From contig JBCBMO010000003.1 in assembly GCA_039822785.1 (NCBI GenBank), positions 495,712 to 559,711 of the forward strand: a DNA stretch of 64,000 bases, written 5' to 3'. Position 1 is the stretch's first letter; each line of letters opens with the position of its first letter. This document shows, piece after piece, positions 34,899 through 43,405 of the stretch. This stretch comes from Thermohalobaculum sp039822785 (lineage in GTDB: Bacteria; Pseudomonadota; Alphaproteobacteria; Rhodobacterales; Rhodobacteraceae). Both the position numbers and the translations under genes were made by a program. The notes beneath the pieces are model-generated. The model worked only from the letters and a program-made list of their open reading frames with translations, was not told the DNA's origin and did no database searches.

Positions 34899-36407
34899 AT
34901 GTTCGATACATTGCTTGGCAAGGCGCCGTTCAAAGAGAAATATGACAACTATGTCGGGGGAAACTGGAGTGCACCGGCCTCCGGCGAGTACTTCGAGAAC
35001 GTCTCGCCGCTCACGGGCGAAGTCGTGGGCCGGATCGCCCGCTCGAACGCTGCCGACGTCGAGGCCGCGATAGACGCCGCCCATGCCGCCGCCCCTGCCT
35101 GGGGGCGCACTTCTCCCGCCGAGCGTGCGCTGATCCTGAACCGGGTCGCCGACCGGATCGAGGAGAACCTCGAGGCGCTGGCCATCGCCGAGACCTGGGA
35201 CAACGGCAAGCCGATCCGCGAGACGACGAATGCCGACATCCCGCTCGCCATCGACCACTTCCGCTACTTCGCCGGCGTCATCCGCGGGCAGGAAGGCACG
35301 ATCGCGCCGATCGACGACAGCACCTACGCCTATCACTTCCACGAGCCGCTGGGCGTCGTCGGGCAGATCATCCCCTGGAACTTCCCGATCCTGATGGCGG
35401 TTTGGAAGCTGGCGCCGGCGCTGGCAGCGGGCAACGCTGTGGTGCTGAAGCCCGCCGAGCAGACGCCGGCCTCGATCATGGTGCTGATGGACCTGATCGG
35501 TGACCTGCTGCCGCCGGGCGTGGTGAATGTCGTCAACGGCTTCGGCGTGGAGGCCGGCAAGCCGCTGGCCACCTCGAACCGGATCGCCAAGGTCGCCTTC
35601 ACCGGGGAGACCACCACCGGCCGGCTGATCATGCAGTACGCCAGCCAGAACCTCATCCCGGTCACGCTCGAGCTCGGCGGCAAGTCCCCCAACGTCTTCT
35701 TCGCCGACGTGATGGAGGCGGACGATGACTACTTCGACAAGTGTCTCGAGGGCTTCGCGATGTTCGCCCTCAACCAAGGCGAGGTCTGCACCTGCCCCAG
35801 CCGGGCGCTGATCCAGAAGTCGATCTACGAGCCCTTCATGGAGCGTGCGCTCGAGCGCGTGGGCAAGATCGTCCAGGCCAATCCCCTCGACGCGGGCACG
35901 ATGATCGGCGCGCAGGCGTCCTCGGAGCAACTCGAGAAGATCCTCTCCTACATCGACCTTGGCCGGCAGGAAGGCGCTGAGCTTCTGGCAGGCGGCGAGC
36001 GCGCGGCCCTCGGCGGCCCGCTCGACGGCGGCTACTACGTTCAGCCCACCGTCTTCGCCGGGCACAACAAGATGCGGATCTTCCAGGAGGAGATCTTCGG
36101 CCCGGTCCTCTCGGTCACGACCTTCGAGGACGAGGACGAGGCCATGGCGGTCGCCAACGACACGCTCTACGGCCTCGGCGCCGGCGTGTGGTCGCGCGAC
36201 GCCAACCGCTGCTTCAAGTTCGGCCGGGGCATTCAGGCAGGACGCGTCTGGACCAACTGTTACCACCTCTATCCCGCGCATGCGGCCTTCGGTGGCTACA
36301 AGCAGTCGGGCATCGGGCGCGAGAACCACAAGATGATGCTCGATCACTACCAGCAGACCAAGAACATGCTGGTCAGCTACAGCCCCAAGGCCCTCGGCTT
36401 CTTCTGA
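34899..36407 (+). CDS. NAD-dependent aldehyde dehydrogenase, ExaC/acetaldehyde dehydrogenase-like
   Basis: Cytoplasmic enzyme that would oxidise acetaldehyde (from ethanol) to acetate. The 502 residues show the NAD-binding and catalytic signatures: PWNFPILMAVWKLAPALAAG, KVAFTGETTTG, the general-base glutamate in TLELGGKSP (Glu258) and the nucleophile in NQGEVCTCPSR (Cys297), with the ExaC-type cysteine two residues on. It follows the AcoR-like regulator and is followed by a terminator and a DUF779 gene, a pairing very common for this enzyme. Regulation by the palindrome at 34785 is likely. Confidence 0.93.
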   Translation: MFDTLLGKAPFKEKYDNYVGGNWSAPASGEYFENVSPLTGEVVGRIARSNAADVEAAIDAAHAAAPAWGRTSPAERALILNRVADRIEENLEALAIAETWDNGKPIRETTNADIPLAIDHFRYFAGVIRGQEGTIAPIDDSTYAYHFHEPLGVVGQIIPWNFPILMAVWKLAPALAAGNAVVLKPAEQTPASIMVLMDLIGDLLPPGVVNVVNGFGVEAGKPLATSNRIAKVAFTGETTTGRLIMQYASQNLIPVTLELGGKSPNVFFADVMEADDDYFDKCLEGFAMFALNQGEVCTCPSRALIQKSIYEPFMERALERVGKIVQANPLDAGTMIGAQASSEQLEKILSYIDLGRQEGAELLAGGERAALGGPLDGGYYVQPTVFAGHNKMRIFQEEIFGPVLSVTTFEDEDEAMAVANDTLYGLGAGVWSRDANRCFKFGRGIQAGRVWTNCYHLYPAHAAFGGYKQSGIGRENHKMMLDHYQQTKNMLVSYSPKALGFF

Positions 36408-36421
36408 TCCCTGTCGACTGG

Positions 36422-36448
36422 CCGCCCCGTTCGCGGGGCGGTCTCTTT
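36422..36448 (+). terminator. Rho-independent terminator after the aldehyde dehydrogenase gene
   Basis: CCGCCCCG-TTCG-CGGGGCGG followed by TCTCTTT: an 8-base perfect GC stem, UUCG tetraloop and a U-rich tail, placed 15 bases after the stop codon. The DUF779 gene starts only 24 bases further on, so readthrough may make it a partial attenuator. Confidence 0.85.
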
Positions 36449-36471
36449 AACCCCGCTGCCCGGAGACTTCG

Positions 36472-36846
36472 ATGTCCGCCAAATCCAGCCTGGAACGCGT
36501 CGTTGCCACGCCCGCCGCGCTCGACTTTCTGGACGAGATCCGGGCCGAGTACGGGGCGGTCATGTTCCATCAGTCCGGTGGTTGCTGCGACGGCTCCTCG
36601 CCGATGTGCTTCCCGCAGGACGAATACCTGGTGGGTGAGGGCGATGTGCTGCTCGGCTTCATCGCCGGCGCCCCCGTCTACATCCACGACAGCCAATTCC
36701 GCCTCTGGGCCCATACCCAACTCGTGATCGACGTTGTGGAGGGGGTGGGTGGCATGTTCTCGCTCGACAGCGGTAAAGGCCGGCGCTTTTTCACCCGCTC
36801 CCGCGTGCTGACGGCCGAAGAGTTGGCGTTGGGGTCGGTGTCATGA
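36472..36846 (+). CDS. DUF779 protein
   Basis: A 124-residue protein of the DUF779 family, nearly always encoded next to ExaC-like aldehyde dehydrogenases, with unknown role. It has the conserved stretch HQSGGCCDGSSPMCFPQDEY and AGAPVYIHDSQFRLWAHTQL. The cysteine-rich part suggests metal or redox function, but no activity is established. It lies after the terminator, so its level may be lower than that of the dehydrogenase. It converges with the leftward CxxxCW gene. Confidence 0.9.
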   Translation: MSAKSSLERVVATPAALDFLDEIRAEYGAVMFHQSGGCCDGSSPMCFPQDEYLVGEGDVLLGFIAGAPVYIHDSQFRLWAHTQLVIDVVEGVGGMFSLDSGKGRRFFTRSRVLTAEELALGSVS

Positions 36847-36857
36847 CGCGTCCGGCC

Positions 36858-37424
36858 TCACTTCGCGGGCACGAAAGGCTCCGGCTCAACCGTTTCGGTG
36901 GCGCGGTCCTCGAAATCCCAGGCGTCGATCCCGCCGGGAAACCAGTACACAGCGCTGTAGCCAAGGCTCGCAATGCGCTTCGCCGCGTTCCAACTCATCC
37001 AGCAGTCGACCTTGCAGAACACGACGATCGCGCGCGTCGTCTCTCCGTCCGTGAGACGCATCAAGGTCTCTGCAAGGTAGTCTGCCACGAGCGGCTGGAT
37101 CGTGCCGCGCCCCACCTCCGGCAGCCAGTGCGCGCCCTTGATTGTGCTGTGGGGCAGAACCCCGAGCCAGCGGCGGCCATCGGCATCCAGGGTGGCCTTT
37201 GGACCGACATCAACCAAGAGGGCGCCCTCGGCCGCAAGCATCGCGACCCCTTCGACATCGACCGTCTGAGCCCCTGGAGCGATCTCCGGCACCGCAGCGC
37301 GATAGCGATCCACCCTGTAGCCGGTCACCGGATCGAAAAGGTCGTCGGCCGGCGCCGAGGTGACGAGGACAAGAGAGGCGCAAAGGACCGTCAATGCCGA
37401 CCGAGCGCGTCTCGTCCGCCGCAT
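36858..37424 (-). CDS. PQQ-dependent catabolism-associated CxxxCW rhodanese-like protein
   Basis: A 188-residue exported protein (signal peptide to about VTSAPADD) with a rhodanese-like fold and the motif FCKVDCWMSWNAAKR, matching the family named for PQQ-dependent catabolism and its Cys-Cys-Trp motif. ATG 37424 was preferred over a GTG five codons upstream because GAGAGG sits seven bases ahead of it. The gene is divergent from cytochrome PedF. Its likely role is periplasmic redox or sulfur-relay chemistry that supports the quinoprotein system; the exact reaction is unknown. Confidence 0.9.
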   Translation of the reverse strand: MRRTRRARSALTVLCASLVLVTSAPADDLFDPVTGYRVDRYRAAVPEIAPGAQTVDVEGVAMLAAEGALLVDVGPKATLDADGRRWLGVLPHSTIKGAHWLPEVGRGTIQPLVADYLAETLMRLTDGETTRAIVVFCKVDCWMSWNAAKRIASLGYSAVYWFPGGIDAWDFEDRATETVEPEPFVPAK

Positions 37425-37518
37425 CCGAACACCTCTCACCCGTGCCTGACCGTCGGTACCAGAGCCGTTGGCGCCCCGACGACCGCACGCCCCAAACTAG
37501 AGTTTTGAGGAGGATACC

Positions 37519-38190
37519 ATGATCGACCGGAACGCAAGCATCGTCGGCCTGAGCGCCGCGCTCGTCGCCAGCCTCGCCTTCGCGCACGGGGACATGACCC
37601 CTCAGGAGGTCGACACCCGTGGCCTGCCCACCGTCGGCGACGATTGGCTGGCAGAGAACCCCTATCGCGCCGCAGAGCCCGCCATCCGTTCCACCGCGCT
37701 TCAGGTGGGCGCAGAGGGGTACAACTCGAACTGCGCTCGTTGCCATGGTCTGGAGGCGATCTCGGGTGGGCTCGCGCCGGACCTGCGGTATCTGGAGCCG
37801 TCGGCCTGGGGCGATGAGTGGTATGTCGAGCGCTTCCGCAACGGCTACACACAAAACGGCGTCACCAAGATGCCGAGCTTCGATGGCCTGATGAGCCAGG
37901 AAGCGGCCTGGGCCATTCGGACCTATGTCGAGACGCGCCCCGATCCCGACCAGCTCGATGCCGTCAGCGGCGAACGGCGGGCCTTGATGGACCGGCTCGA
38001 AGCATCGAACGGCGATACCGCGGCGCTTGGTGCCATCGCGGACGAACTCACAAGCCTGTCCGAGAGCGTCGACACCGCCTATGGCGAGGGCGCAGCCGAT
38101 ACGCCCATGGGGCGCGCCGCAGCGCTCCTCCGCGCGCAGCCCGAGGCCGCGGACAAGGCCTTGGCCGTCCTCGCCGACGGGCTGGACTGA
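37519..38190 (+). CDS. pedF: Cytochrome c-550, PedF-like
   Basis: Periplasmic cytochrome that takes electrons from the quinoprotein alcohol dehydrogenase. The 223-residue precursor has a signal peptide ending near SLAFAHG, the heme site NCARCHG (C72, C75, H76) and a likely sixth ligand Met118 in TKMPSF. A strong GAGGAGG precedes the start. It begins a cluster with the SoxYZ-like carrier, the zinc metallohydrolase and the dehydrogenase. A long C-terminal extension after the heme domain (about residue 150 on) is seen in PedF relatives. Confidence 0.93.
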   Translation: MIDRNASIVGLSAALVASLAFAHGDMTPQEVDTRGLPTVGDDWLAENPYRAAEPAIRSTALQVGAEGYNSNCARCHGLEAISGGLAPDLRYLEPSAWGDEWYVERFRNGYTQNGVTKMPSFDGLMSQEAAWAIRTYVETRPDPDQLDAVSGERRALMDRLEASNGDTAALGAIADELTSLSESVDTAYGEGAADTPMGRAAALLRAQPEAADKALAVLADGLD

Positions 38191-38201
38191 GGCGTCGCGC
38201 G

Positions 38202-38963
38202 ATGGATCGGGCACGCTCTCTCCCTGCTGGCAAGGCCACCGCGCAAAACGCCGTGGCGGCCCCTCACGTGGACCCCTTCGACAGCGGGATGTGGGACTTC
38301 CACAGAGAGGAGCATCTGGGGGATCCGGCGGATTGGGCGTTCGATCCATCCGTGCGCCTGATCTCGCCGGGCGAAGCGGATGATGCCCGCCATCTGCCGC
38401 TGATGCTCGACGTCACCGCACTCGGCGAGGTCGAGCGTGTGGTCGTCACCGCGGATTACAGCCCGTTTCCCTGGGTGTTCACCTTTACCCCCGGCCGCGC
38501 GGTGGCGCGCCTGGGGTTTGGCATGAAGATCGAGGAGGCGACCGCCGTTCGGATCAGTGCCGAGCAGCCCGACAGGTCTTGGCGCGTCGGCGGCGCCTTC
38601 ATCCGCGCGGCTGGCGGTGGCTGCGGCGTGCCAGCCCGCGCGCATGAGCGCCCCGATTGGCAGGCGACGCTGGGCGAGACCCGCGCCCGGCTGTGGCCTG
38701 ATGGGCGGCTGCGCCTGCGCATCACGCATCCGATGGACACCGGCCTCGCGGACGGCGTGCCCGAGTTCTTCCTGACGGAGATTAAGATCGACGACCTGGA
38801 CGGTAAGGAAATCGCCGCTCTCGAGATCGGCGTGCCGCTGGAGGAGAACCCCTCCCTCGCCTTCGACCTCCCCCTTGAGATCGCCATGGCCGGCGTGCGG
38901 GTGAGGGCGCGGGACAACATGGGCCTGGTCATCGATCACCTCGTGCCGGGAGCCGCGTCATGA
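38202..38963 (+). CDS. Quinoprotein dehydrogenase-associated SoxYZ-like carrier
   Basis: A 253-residue fusion of SoxY-like and SoxZ-like domains. The SoxY carrier motif is present as AAGGGCGVPA, with the carrier cysteine at Cys141; the N-terminal half has the DSGMWDFHREEHLG stretch of the family and the SoxZ half follows (VKIRITHP-like RLRITHPMDTG). It is thought to carry a sulfur-linked group in the quinoprotein relay system; its true substrate is unknown. ATG 38202 lies 11 bases after pedF. Strangely, no signal peptide is visible before FDSGMWD, though relatives are exported; one possible cause is a small indel near the start. Confidence 0.88.
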   Translation: MDRARSLPAGKATAQNAVAAPHVDPFDSGMWDFHREEHLGDPADWAFDPSVRLISPGEADDARHLPLMLDVTALGEVERVVVTADYSPFPWVFTFTPGRAVARLGFGMKIEEATAVRISAEQPDRSWRVGGAFIRAAGGGCGVPARAHERPDWQATLGETRARLWPDGRLRLRITHPMDTGLADGVPEFFLTEIKIDDLDGKEIAALEIGVPLEENPSLAFDLPLEIAMAGVRVRARDNMGLVIDHLVPGAAS

Positions 38964-39934
38964 CCCGGAAATCCGATATCCAGGGATCCGACGTCACCCG
39001 GCGCGTAGCCCTCAAGGCCGCGGTGGCGGTTCCGGCCCTAGGGATGATGACCCGGGCCGTTCCCGCCGCCGCCCGTCAGGCCGACTTCTTGGTCGCGGTG
39101 GCTGACGGTGTCTGGATGCACCAGGGGGACACCGAGACCTTCAGCCGCGACAATGGTGGCGACATCGCGAATGTCGCGGTCTTCGCGACGGATGACGGGG
39201 CCTTGGTGGTCGACGCCGGCTCCTCCCGTGCCTTCAGCGAACAGCTGAGAGCGGAGGTCGAGATCCGCTGCGGCGGCCTCGCCGCGACGATCCTGACCCA
39301 CCACCACCCCGACCACACCTTTGGCACCCAAGCCCTGGCGGACCGCCCGATCATCGCGCAACCCGCGACGGCAGCGAAGGTCGAGGCGAACCTCGTCGAC
39401 TATGCCGACCTCCTCTACCGAGAGGTCGGCCTGCCGATGCGCGGCACGGAACCGGTGCTGCCCAACCAGTCCATCGCCCCCGGCCTGCTGACGGTGGGGG
39501 GACGGCGGTTCGAGGTACTGGCGCTGGCCGGTCATACCGAGGCCGATCTCGCGCTTCTCGACATTGCCACCGGGACCCTCGTCGCGGGCGACCTCTTGTT
39601 CCTGGACCGAGCGCCAACGGTGCCGGATGCGGATCTTGCGACCTGGCACGCAAGCCTGGATCGCCTGGCTGCTCTGGCGCCGGCCGCCGCCATTCCGGGG
39701 CATGGGCCCGTCGATCGCCGCGGCGCGGCGGTTCGGCAGACCCGCGCCTACCTCGATTGGCTGGCAGCGCGGCTTGCCGATGCCGCCGACCGCGGGCTCG
39801 GCATGATCGAGGCCATGCACGAGGCGCCGCCGGCCGAGTGGGCCGCCCTCGGCGCCAATCCGGGAGAGTTCCGCCGCTCGGTCGTCCAGACCTACGCGGC
39901 CTATGAGACCGAGGCGCTGCCGCTGCTGCGGTGA
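38960..39934 (+). CDS. Quinoprotein relay system zinc metallohydrolase
   Basis: A 324-residue metallo-beta-lactamase-fold protein with an N-terminal twin-arginine-like segment (TRRVALKAAVAVPAL) and the zinc motif THHHPDHTFG, then AGHTEADLALLDI and PGHGPVDRRG. It belongs to the SoxH-related family found only beside PQQ dehydrogenases and SoxYZ-like carriers. It overlaps the carrier gene (ATGA) and sits 73 bases before the dehydrogenase. It is not PqqB, which lacks this export signal. Its reaction is unknown. Confidence 0.88.
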   Translation: MTRKSDIQGSDVTRRVALKAAVAVPALGMMTRAVPAAARQADFLVAVADGVWMHQGDTETFSRDNGGDIANVAVFATDDGALVVDAGSSRAFSEQLRAEVEIRCGGLAATILTHHHPDHTFGTQALADRPIIAQPATAAKVEANLVDYADLLYREVGLPMRGTEPVLPNQSIAPGLLTVGGRRFEVLALAGHTEADLALLDIATGTLVAGDLLFLDRAPTVPDADLATWHASLDRLAALAPAAAIPGHGPVDRRGAAVRQTRAYLDWLAARLADAADRGLGMIEAMHEAPPAEWAALGANPGEFRRSVVQTYAAYETEALPLLR

Positions 39935-40007
39935 CGCCGTTCAATCACGAGAAGCCGCGGACCGCGCGGCCTGAAACCCAAAGCACCAAAACCTGGGAGA
40001 AACGAAC

Positions 40008-41915
40008 ATGTTGAAGCATCTGACAGCCAGCGTCGCCGCGGTGGGCCTTCTGGCCCTCGCGGGCACCGCCCTTGCCGAGAGCACGACGCCGGTCACCTGG
40101 GAAGACATCGCGAACGACCACGAGACGACCGATGACGTGCTCATGTACGGCTTCGGCAACAACGCGCAGCGCCACTCCAGCATGTCGCAGATCAACACCG
40201 ACAACGTCGGCAGCATGCGCCCGGCCTGGGCCTTCTCCTTCGGCGACGAGAAGCAGCGCGGTCAGGAGACCCAGGCGCTGGTCCACGAGGGCATCATCTA
40301 TGTGACCGGCTCCTACTCCCGCATGTGGGCGCTGGATGCGCGCACCGGTGAGCGGCTGTGGAAGTTCGAGGCACGCCTGCCCGAAGACATCCGACCCTGC
40401 TGCGACGTGGTGAACCGCGGTGCGGCGATCTACGGCGACAAGGTCTTCCTGGGCACGCTCGATGGCGCCGTCTATGCGCTGAACAAGGACACCGGCAAGG
40501 TGGTCTGGCGCAAGAAGTTCGGCGACCACAAGATCGGCTACACGATGACCGGTGCGCCGACGATCATCAAAGACGCCGCTACCGGCCGCGTCATGCTGAT
40601 CCACGGCTCCTCGGGCGACGAGTTCGGCGTCGTCGGCAAGCTCTTTGCGCGCGACGTCGACACGGGCGAGGAGATCTGGATGCGCCCCTTCGTCGAGGGT
40701 CACGTCGGCATGCTGAACGGCGAAGAGGGTGCCACGACCGGTGACGCCTCCGCCCCCTCCTGGCCGAATGATGAGAACGGCGAGAAGAAGGAGGCTTGGC
40801 ACCACGGCGGCGGCGCCCCCTGGCAGTCGGCCAGCTTCGACGTGGAGACCAACACGATCGTCGTCGGCACCGGCAACCCGGCACCCTGGAACACCTGGGC
40901 CCGCTCGGACGGGGACAATTTCCAGGACTTCGACAGCCTCTACACCTCCGGTCAGGCCTATGTGGACCCGACCACCGGCGAGATGGTGGGCTTCTACCAG
41001 CACACCCCGAACGACGCCTGGGACTTCTCGGGCAACAACGAGATCATCCTCTTCGACTTCGAGAAGGCCGATGGCACCACCGTCCGCGCCGGCGCCCATG
41101 CCGACCGCAACGGCTTCTTCTACGTGACCGACGTGGCCGCGCTGGCCGAGCGGGGCACGGAGATCAACAAGCCGACGGCGCTGCTGAACGCCTTCCCCTT
41201 CGTGGATGAGATCACCTGGGCCACCCACATCGACCTGGAGACCGGTCGTCCGGTGGAGGTCGAGGGCCAGCGTCCGCCGCTGCCGGCGGAGGGTGAGGAT
41301 CGAGGCGCGACGATCCAGGTCACGCCGCCGTTCCTGGGCGGCAAGAACTGGAACCCCATGTCCTACAGCCCGGAGACCGGCCTCTTCTACGTGCCGGCCA
41401 ACAACTGGACCGAGGACTATTGGACCACCGAAGTGCACTACAAGGCGGGCGCCGCGTACCTCGGCCAGGGCTTCCGCATCAAGCGGCTCTACGAGGATCA
41501 CATCGGCACGCTGCGAGCCTATGACCCCCAGACCGGCGAGAAGGTCTGGGAGCACAACGAGGAGTTCCCGCTCTGGGCCGGCACGATGACCACGGCCGGT
41601 GGCCTGGTCTTTACCGGCACCTCGGACGGCTTCTTCAAGGCCTTCGATGCGGCCAGCGGTGAGGAGCTGTTCGCCTTCCAGACCGGCTCCGGCATCGTGT
41701 CCTCGCCGATCACCTGGGAGATGGACGGGCGCCAGTATGTCGGCATCGCCTCGGGCTACGGCGGTGCGGTCCCGCTCTGGGGCGGTGACATGGCGCAGCT
41801 CACGACGCAGGTGAGCCAGGGCGGCTCGTTCTGGGTCTTCGAGGTGCCCGAGGTCCGCGCCCAGGGCGATGCCCCGGCCAAGGGTGACGACCGCGCCGAG
41901 CTCGATGTCGAGTGA
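40008..41915 (+). CDS. exaA: PQQ-dependent ethanol dehydrogenase (calcium type)
   Basis: Periplasmic quinoprotein that oxidises ethanol and related alcohols to aldehydes and passes electrons to cytochrome c-550. The 635-residue precursor has a signal peptide (cleavage after GTALAE), eight W-type propeller motifs (for example TGERLWKFEA, TGKVVWRKKFG, TGEKVWEHNEE) and the active-site adjacent-cysteine disulfide in RPCCDVVNRG (Cys131-Cys132). In the metal site, the catalytic aspartate is Asp339 in AWDFSGNNE; position 341 is serine, where lanthanide enzymes have a second aspartate, so calcium is predicted. A GGGAGA stretch precedes the start, and a strong hairpin follows the gene. Confidence 0.94.
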   Translation: MLKHLTASVAAVGLLALAGTALAESTTPVTWEDIANDHETTDDVLMYGFGNNAQRHSSMSQINTDNVGSMRPAWAFSFGDEKQRGQETQALVHEGIIYVTGSYSRMWALDARTGERLWKFEARLPEDIRPCCDVVNRGAAIYGDKVFLGTLDGAVYALNKDTGKVVWRKKFGDHKIGYTMTGAPTIIKDAATGRVMLIHGSSGDEFGVVGKLFARDVDTGEEIWMRPFVEGHVGMLNGEEGATTGDASAPSWPNDENGEKKEAWHHGGGAPWQSASFDVETNTIVVGTGNPAPWNTWARSDGDNFQDFDSLYTSGQAYVDPTTGEMVGFYQHTPNDAWDFSGNNEIILFDFEKADGTTVRAGAHADRNGFFYVTDVAALAERGTEINKPTALLNAFPFVDEITWATHIDLETGRPVEVEGQRPPLPAEGEDRGATIQVTPPFLGGKNWNPMSYSPETGLFYVPANNWTEDYWTTEVHYKAGAAYLGQGFRIKRLYEDHIGTLRAYDPQTGEKVWEHNEEFPLWAGTMTTAGGLVFTGTSDGFFKAFDAASGEELFAFQTGSGIVSSPITWEMDGRQYVGIASGYGGAVPLWGGDMAQLTTQVSQGGSFWVFEVPEVRAQGDAPAKGDDRAELDVE

Positions 41916-41944
41916 GCGGTCGCTGAGCTTCGACTGACACGCCT

Positions 41945-41971
41945 GGGCCGTCCCGGATCGCGGGGCGGCCC
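41945..41971 (+). terminator. Hairpin terminator after the alcohol dehydrogenase gene
   Basis: GGGCCGTCCCG (41945-41955) pairs with CGGGGCGGCCC (41961-41971) around a 5-base loop, with one G-U pair; a short TTCACC follows. It lies 29 bases after the stop codon and 22 bases before the next gene. The U-tract is poor, so some readthrough is expected. Confidence 0.65.
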
Positions 41972-41993
41972 TTCACCCTGTCTGGAGCACTTC

Positions 41994-42599
41994 ATGATTG
42001 CGACACGCCTTGCCGCCCCGCTCTTCGCCCTCCTGATCGCCGCGCCCGCGCTGGCCGCCGAGTGGAAGGTCATCGAGGATACGCCGGAGCCGCGCACCGG
42101 CCCTTGGATCGTGAATGGCTGTAAGATCGAACCGGGCACGCAGTGTCCTGGCGTCGATCTGCGCCATGCCGATCTTGCGGGCGCGAAGCTGAACGGCGCC
42201 AATCTGCGCGGGGCCAACCTCGCCCGCGCCGACCTGCGCCTTGCCGAGCTGAAGGGCGCCGATCTGTCGGGCGCCGATCTGCGCGGCGCGACCCTCGAGA
42301 AGGTCATGCTGCAGGGCGTGAAGGCGCCCGGGGCCGACTTCACCGGGGCGGATCTCGACTTCTCCCGCATGGCGGGTGCCGACATGACCGGCGCGGACCT
42401 GACGGCGGCGTCCATGGAGTTCGTCTGGGCGCCGAAGGCACGCTTCGTCGGCGCGAGCCTCACCTCAGCCCATCTCCAGGAGGCAAAGTTCTACCACTCG
42501 GACTTTGCCGACGCCGCGATGGAGGGCGCCCAGATCCGCTATGCGATCTGGGAAGGCGTCCACATGGAGGGCTGCACCGGGTGCCCCTTCGACTGGTGA
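41994..42599 (+). CDS. Exported pentapeptide-repeat protein
   Basis: A 201-residue protein with a signal peptide (cleavage after PALAAEW) and a run of A(D/N)LxG pentapeptide repeats from about residue 55 to 130 (HADLAGAKLNGANLRGANLA, then ADLRLAELKGADLSGADLRG), followed by weaker repeats and a C-terminal CTGCPFDW. Such repeats fold into a right-handed four-sided coil. The function is unknown; it is cotranscribed with the alcohol dehydrogenase if readthrough occurs. The two C-terminal cysteines might form a disulfide. Next to it is an exported unknown with an overlapping start. Confidence 0.85.
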   Translation: MIATRLAAPLFALLIAAPALAAEWKVIEDTPEPRTGPWIVNGCKIEPGTQCPGVDLRHADLAGAKLNGANLRGANLARADLRLAELKGADLSGADLRGATLEKVMLQGVKAPGADFTGADLDFSRMAGADMTGADLTAASMEFVWAPKARFVGASLTSAHLQEAKFYHSDFADAAMEGAQIRYAIWEGVHMEGCTGCPFDW

Positions 42600-43048
42600 A
42601 GCCGTGTGAGCGAGGGCGCGGGGGGCCGCGTGCCGCCCGCGCCGCCACTCTAGCGGCAACGGTCCTGCTTTGGCCCGGTTGCCTGCCGGACGCGCACGCC
42701 GACGATATCAGCGATGACCTCGCCCGCTGCGCCGCGATCGCGCTCGATGCCGCCCGGCTCGCCTGCTTCGACCGGCTGGCGAGCGACACCGTGCTTCAGG
42801 TCTTTTCGGGCAAGGGCGGCGGCATGACCGACCTCTTCACGGTCGAGGTGCCGCGGATCCTGAACTTCGAGTCGAGCGACGTCATCATGGTCGCGACCCT
42901 GCTCCGCGCGGATGACACGGTCGCCCAGAACCTGCACCTCGGCGGCCGCGGCACGGGCCGGCATCTAATTGCTGAACCGGGCGACTACCGTCTTCAGGTC
43001 AACGCTTCCGGCGCCTGGCGCGTCTGGCTCACCGCACCCGCCGAATGA
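42596..43048 (+). CDS. Exported protein of unknown function
   Basis: A 150-residue protein starting at GTG 42596, which overlaps the stop of the pentapeptide gene (GTGA), so the two are translationally coupled. It has a signal peptide (VLLWPGCLPDAHADD) and a first domain with DLARCAAIALDAARLACFDR, a two-cysteine motif seen at the N-terminus of several small secreted proteins. The second half (FESSDVIMVATLLRADDTVA, GTGRHLIAEPGDYRLQVNAS) looks like a beta-sandwich. I do not recognise the family. It may work with the pentapeptide protein at the cell surface. Confidence 0.7.
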   Translation: MKPCERGRGGPRAARAATLAATVLLWPGCLPDAHADDISDDLARCAAIALDAARLACFDRLASDTVLQVFSGKGGGMTDLFTVEVPRILNFESSDVIMVATLLRADDTVAQNLHLGGRGTGRHLIAEPGDYRLQVNASGAWRVWLTAPAE

Positions 43049-43405
43049 CGCTGCAATCCTGCCTCCTCAGTTTTCCGCCCCGCGATCAACTTTCCTGCAC
43101 GAGCGGGCTGAAGAAGCGGAAATGTCCTGCAATCCCACGGTCGCCAAAGCCGCTTCCGTCTGAAGGCATCGGAATCCGCCACCCTTCCCGTCCACACACA
43201 GAGATTGAGGCCGCTCGTCCTTTCGGCTCCGGGCAGCCGTCCGTGACGTTCGAGACGAATGGCCGGTCTGTCCGCAACCCGGTCGACGGCCCTCACTCAG
43301 ACAGAGCGTGCGCAGCGAATGTCGAGTTCCGAGTTGCGCGTCGCAGGATGGACGCGTTTGGCCGTGGTCCGCTAGGGGCCGCCCTCTTGGGACTACCCGT
43401 CGGCA
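43049..43405. other. Intergenic region beside integrase copy 1
   Basis: About 350 bases without a supportable gene. It contains scattered sequence of the AGCGAATGTCGAG... type that resembles the flanks of integrase copy 2 (see findings). The stop codons in all frames and arginine-rich translation speak against coding. Confidence 0.45.

Noticed and set aside
34851..36347. 498-codon frame on - opposite the aldehyde dehydrogenase
   Set aside because: Exact mirror of a well-defined enzyme gene; no independent start signal.
38960..39934. PqqB for the metallo-beta-lactamase-fold gene
   Set aside because: It has an export signal and belongs beside SoxYZ-like carriers; PqqB lacks this and normally adjoins pqqC.
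40008..41915. Lanthanide-type (XoxF/PedH) dehydrogenase
   Set aside because: Position 341 is Ser, not the second Asp required for lanthanide binding.
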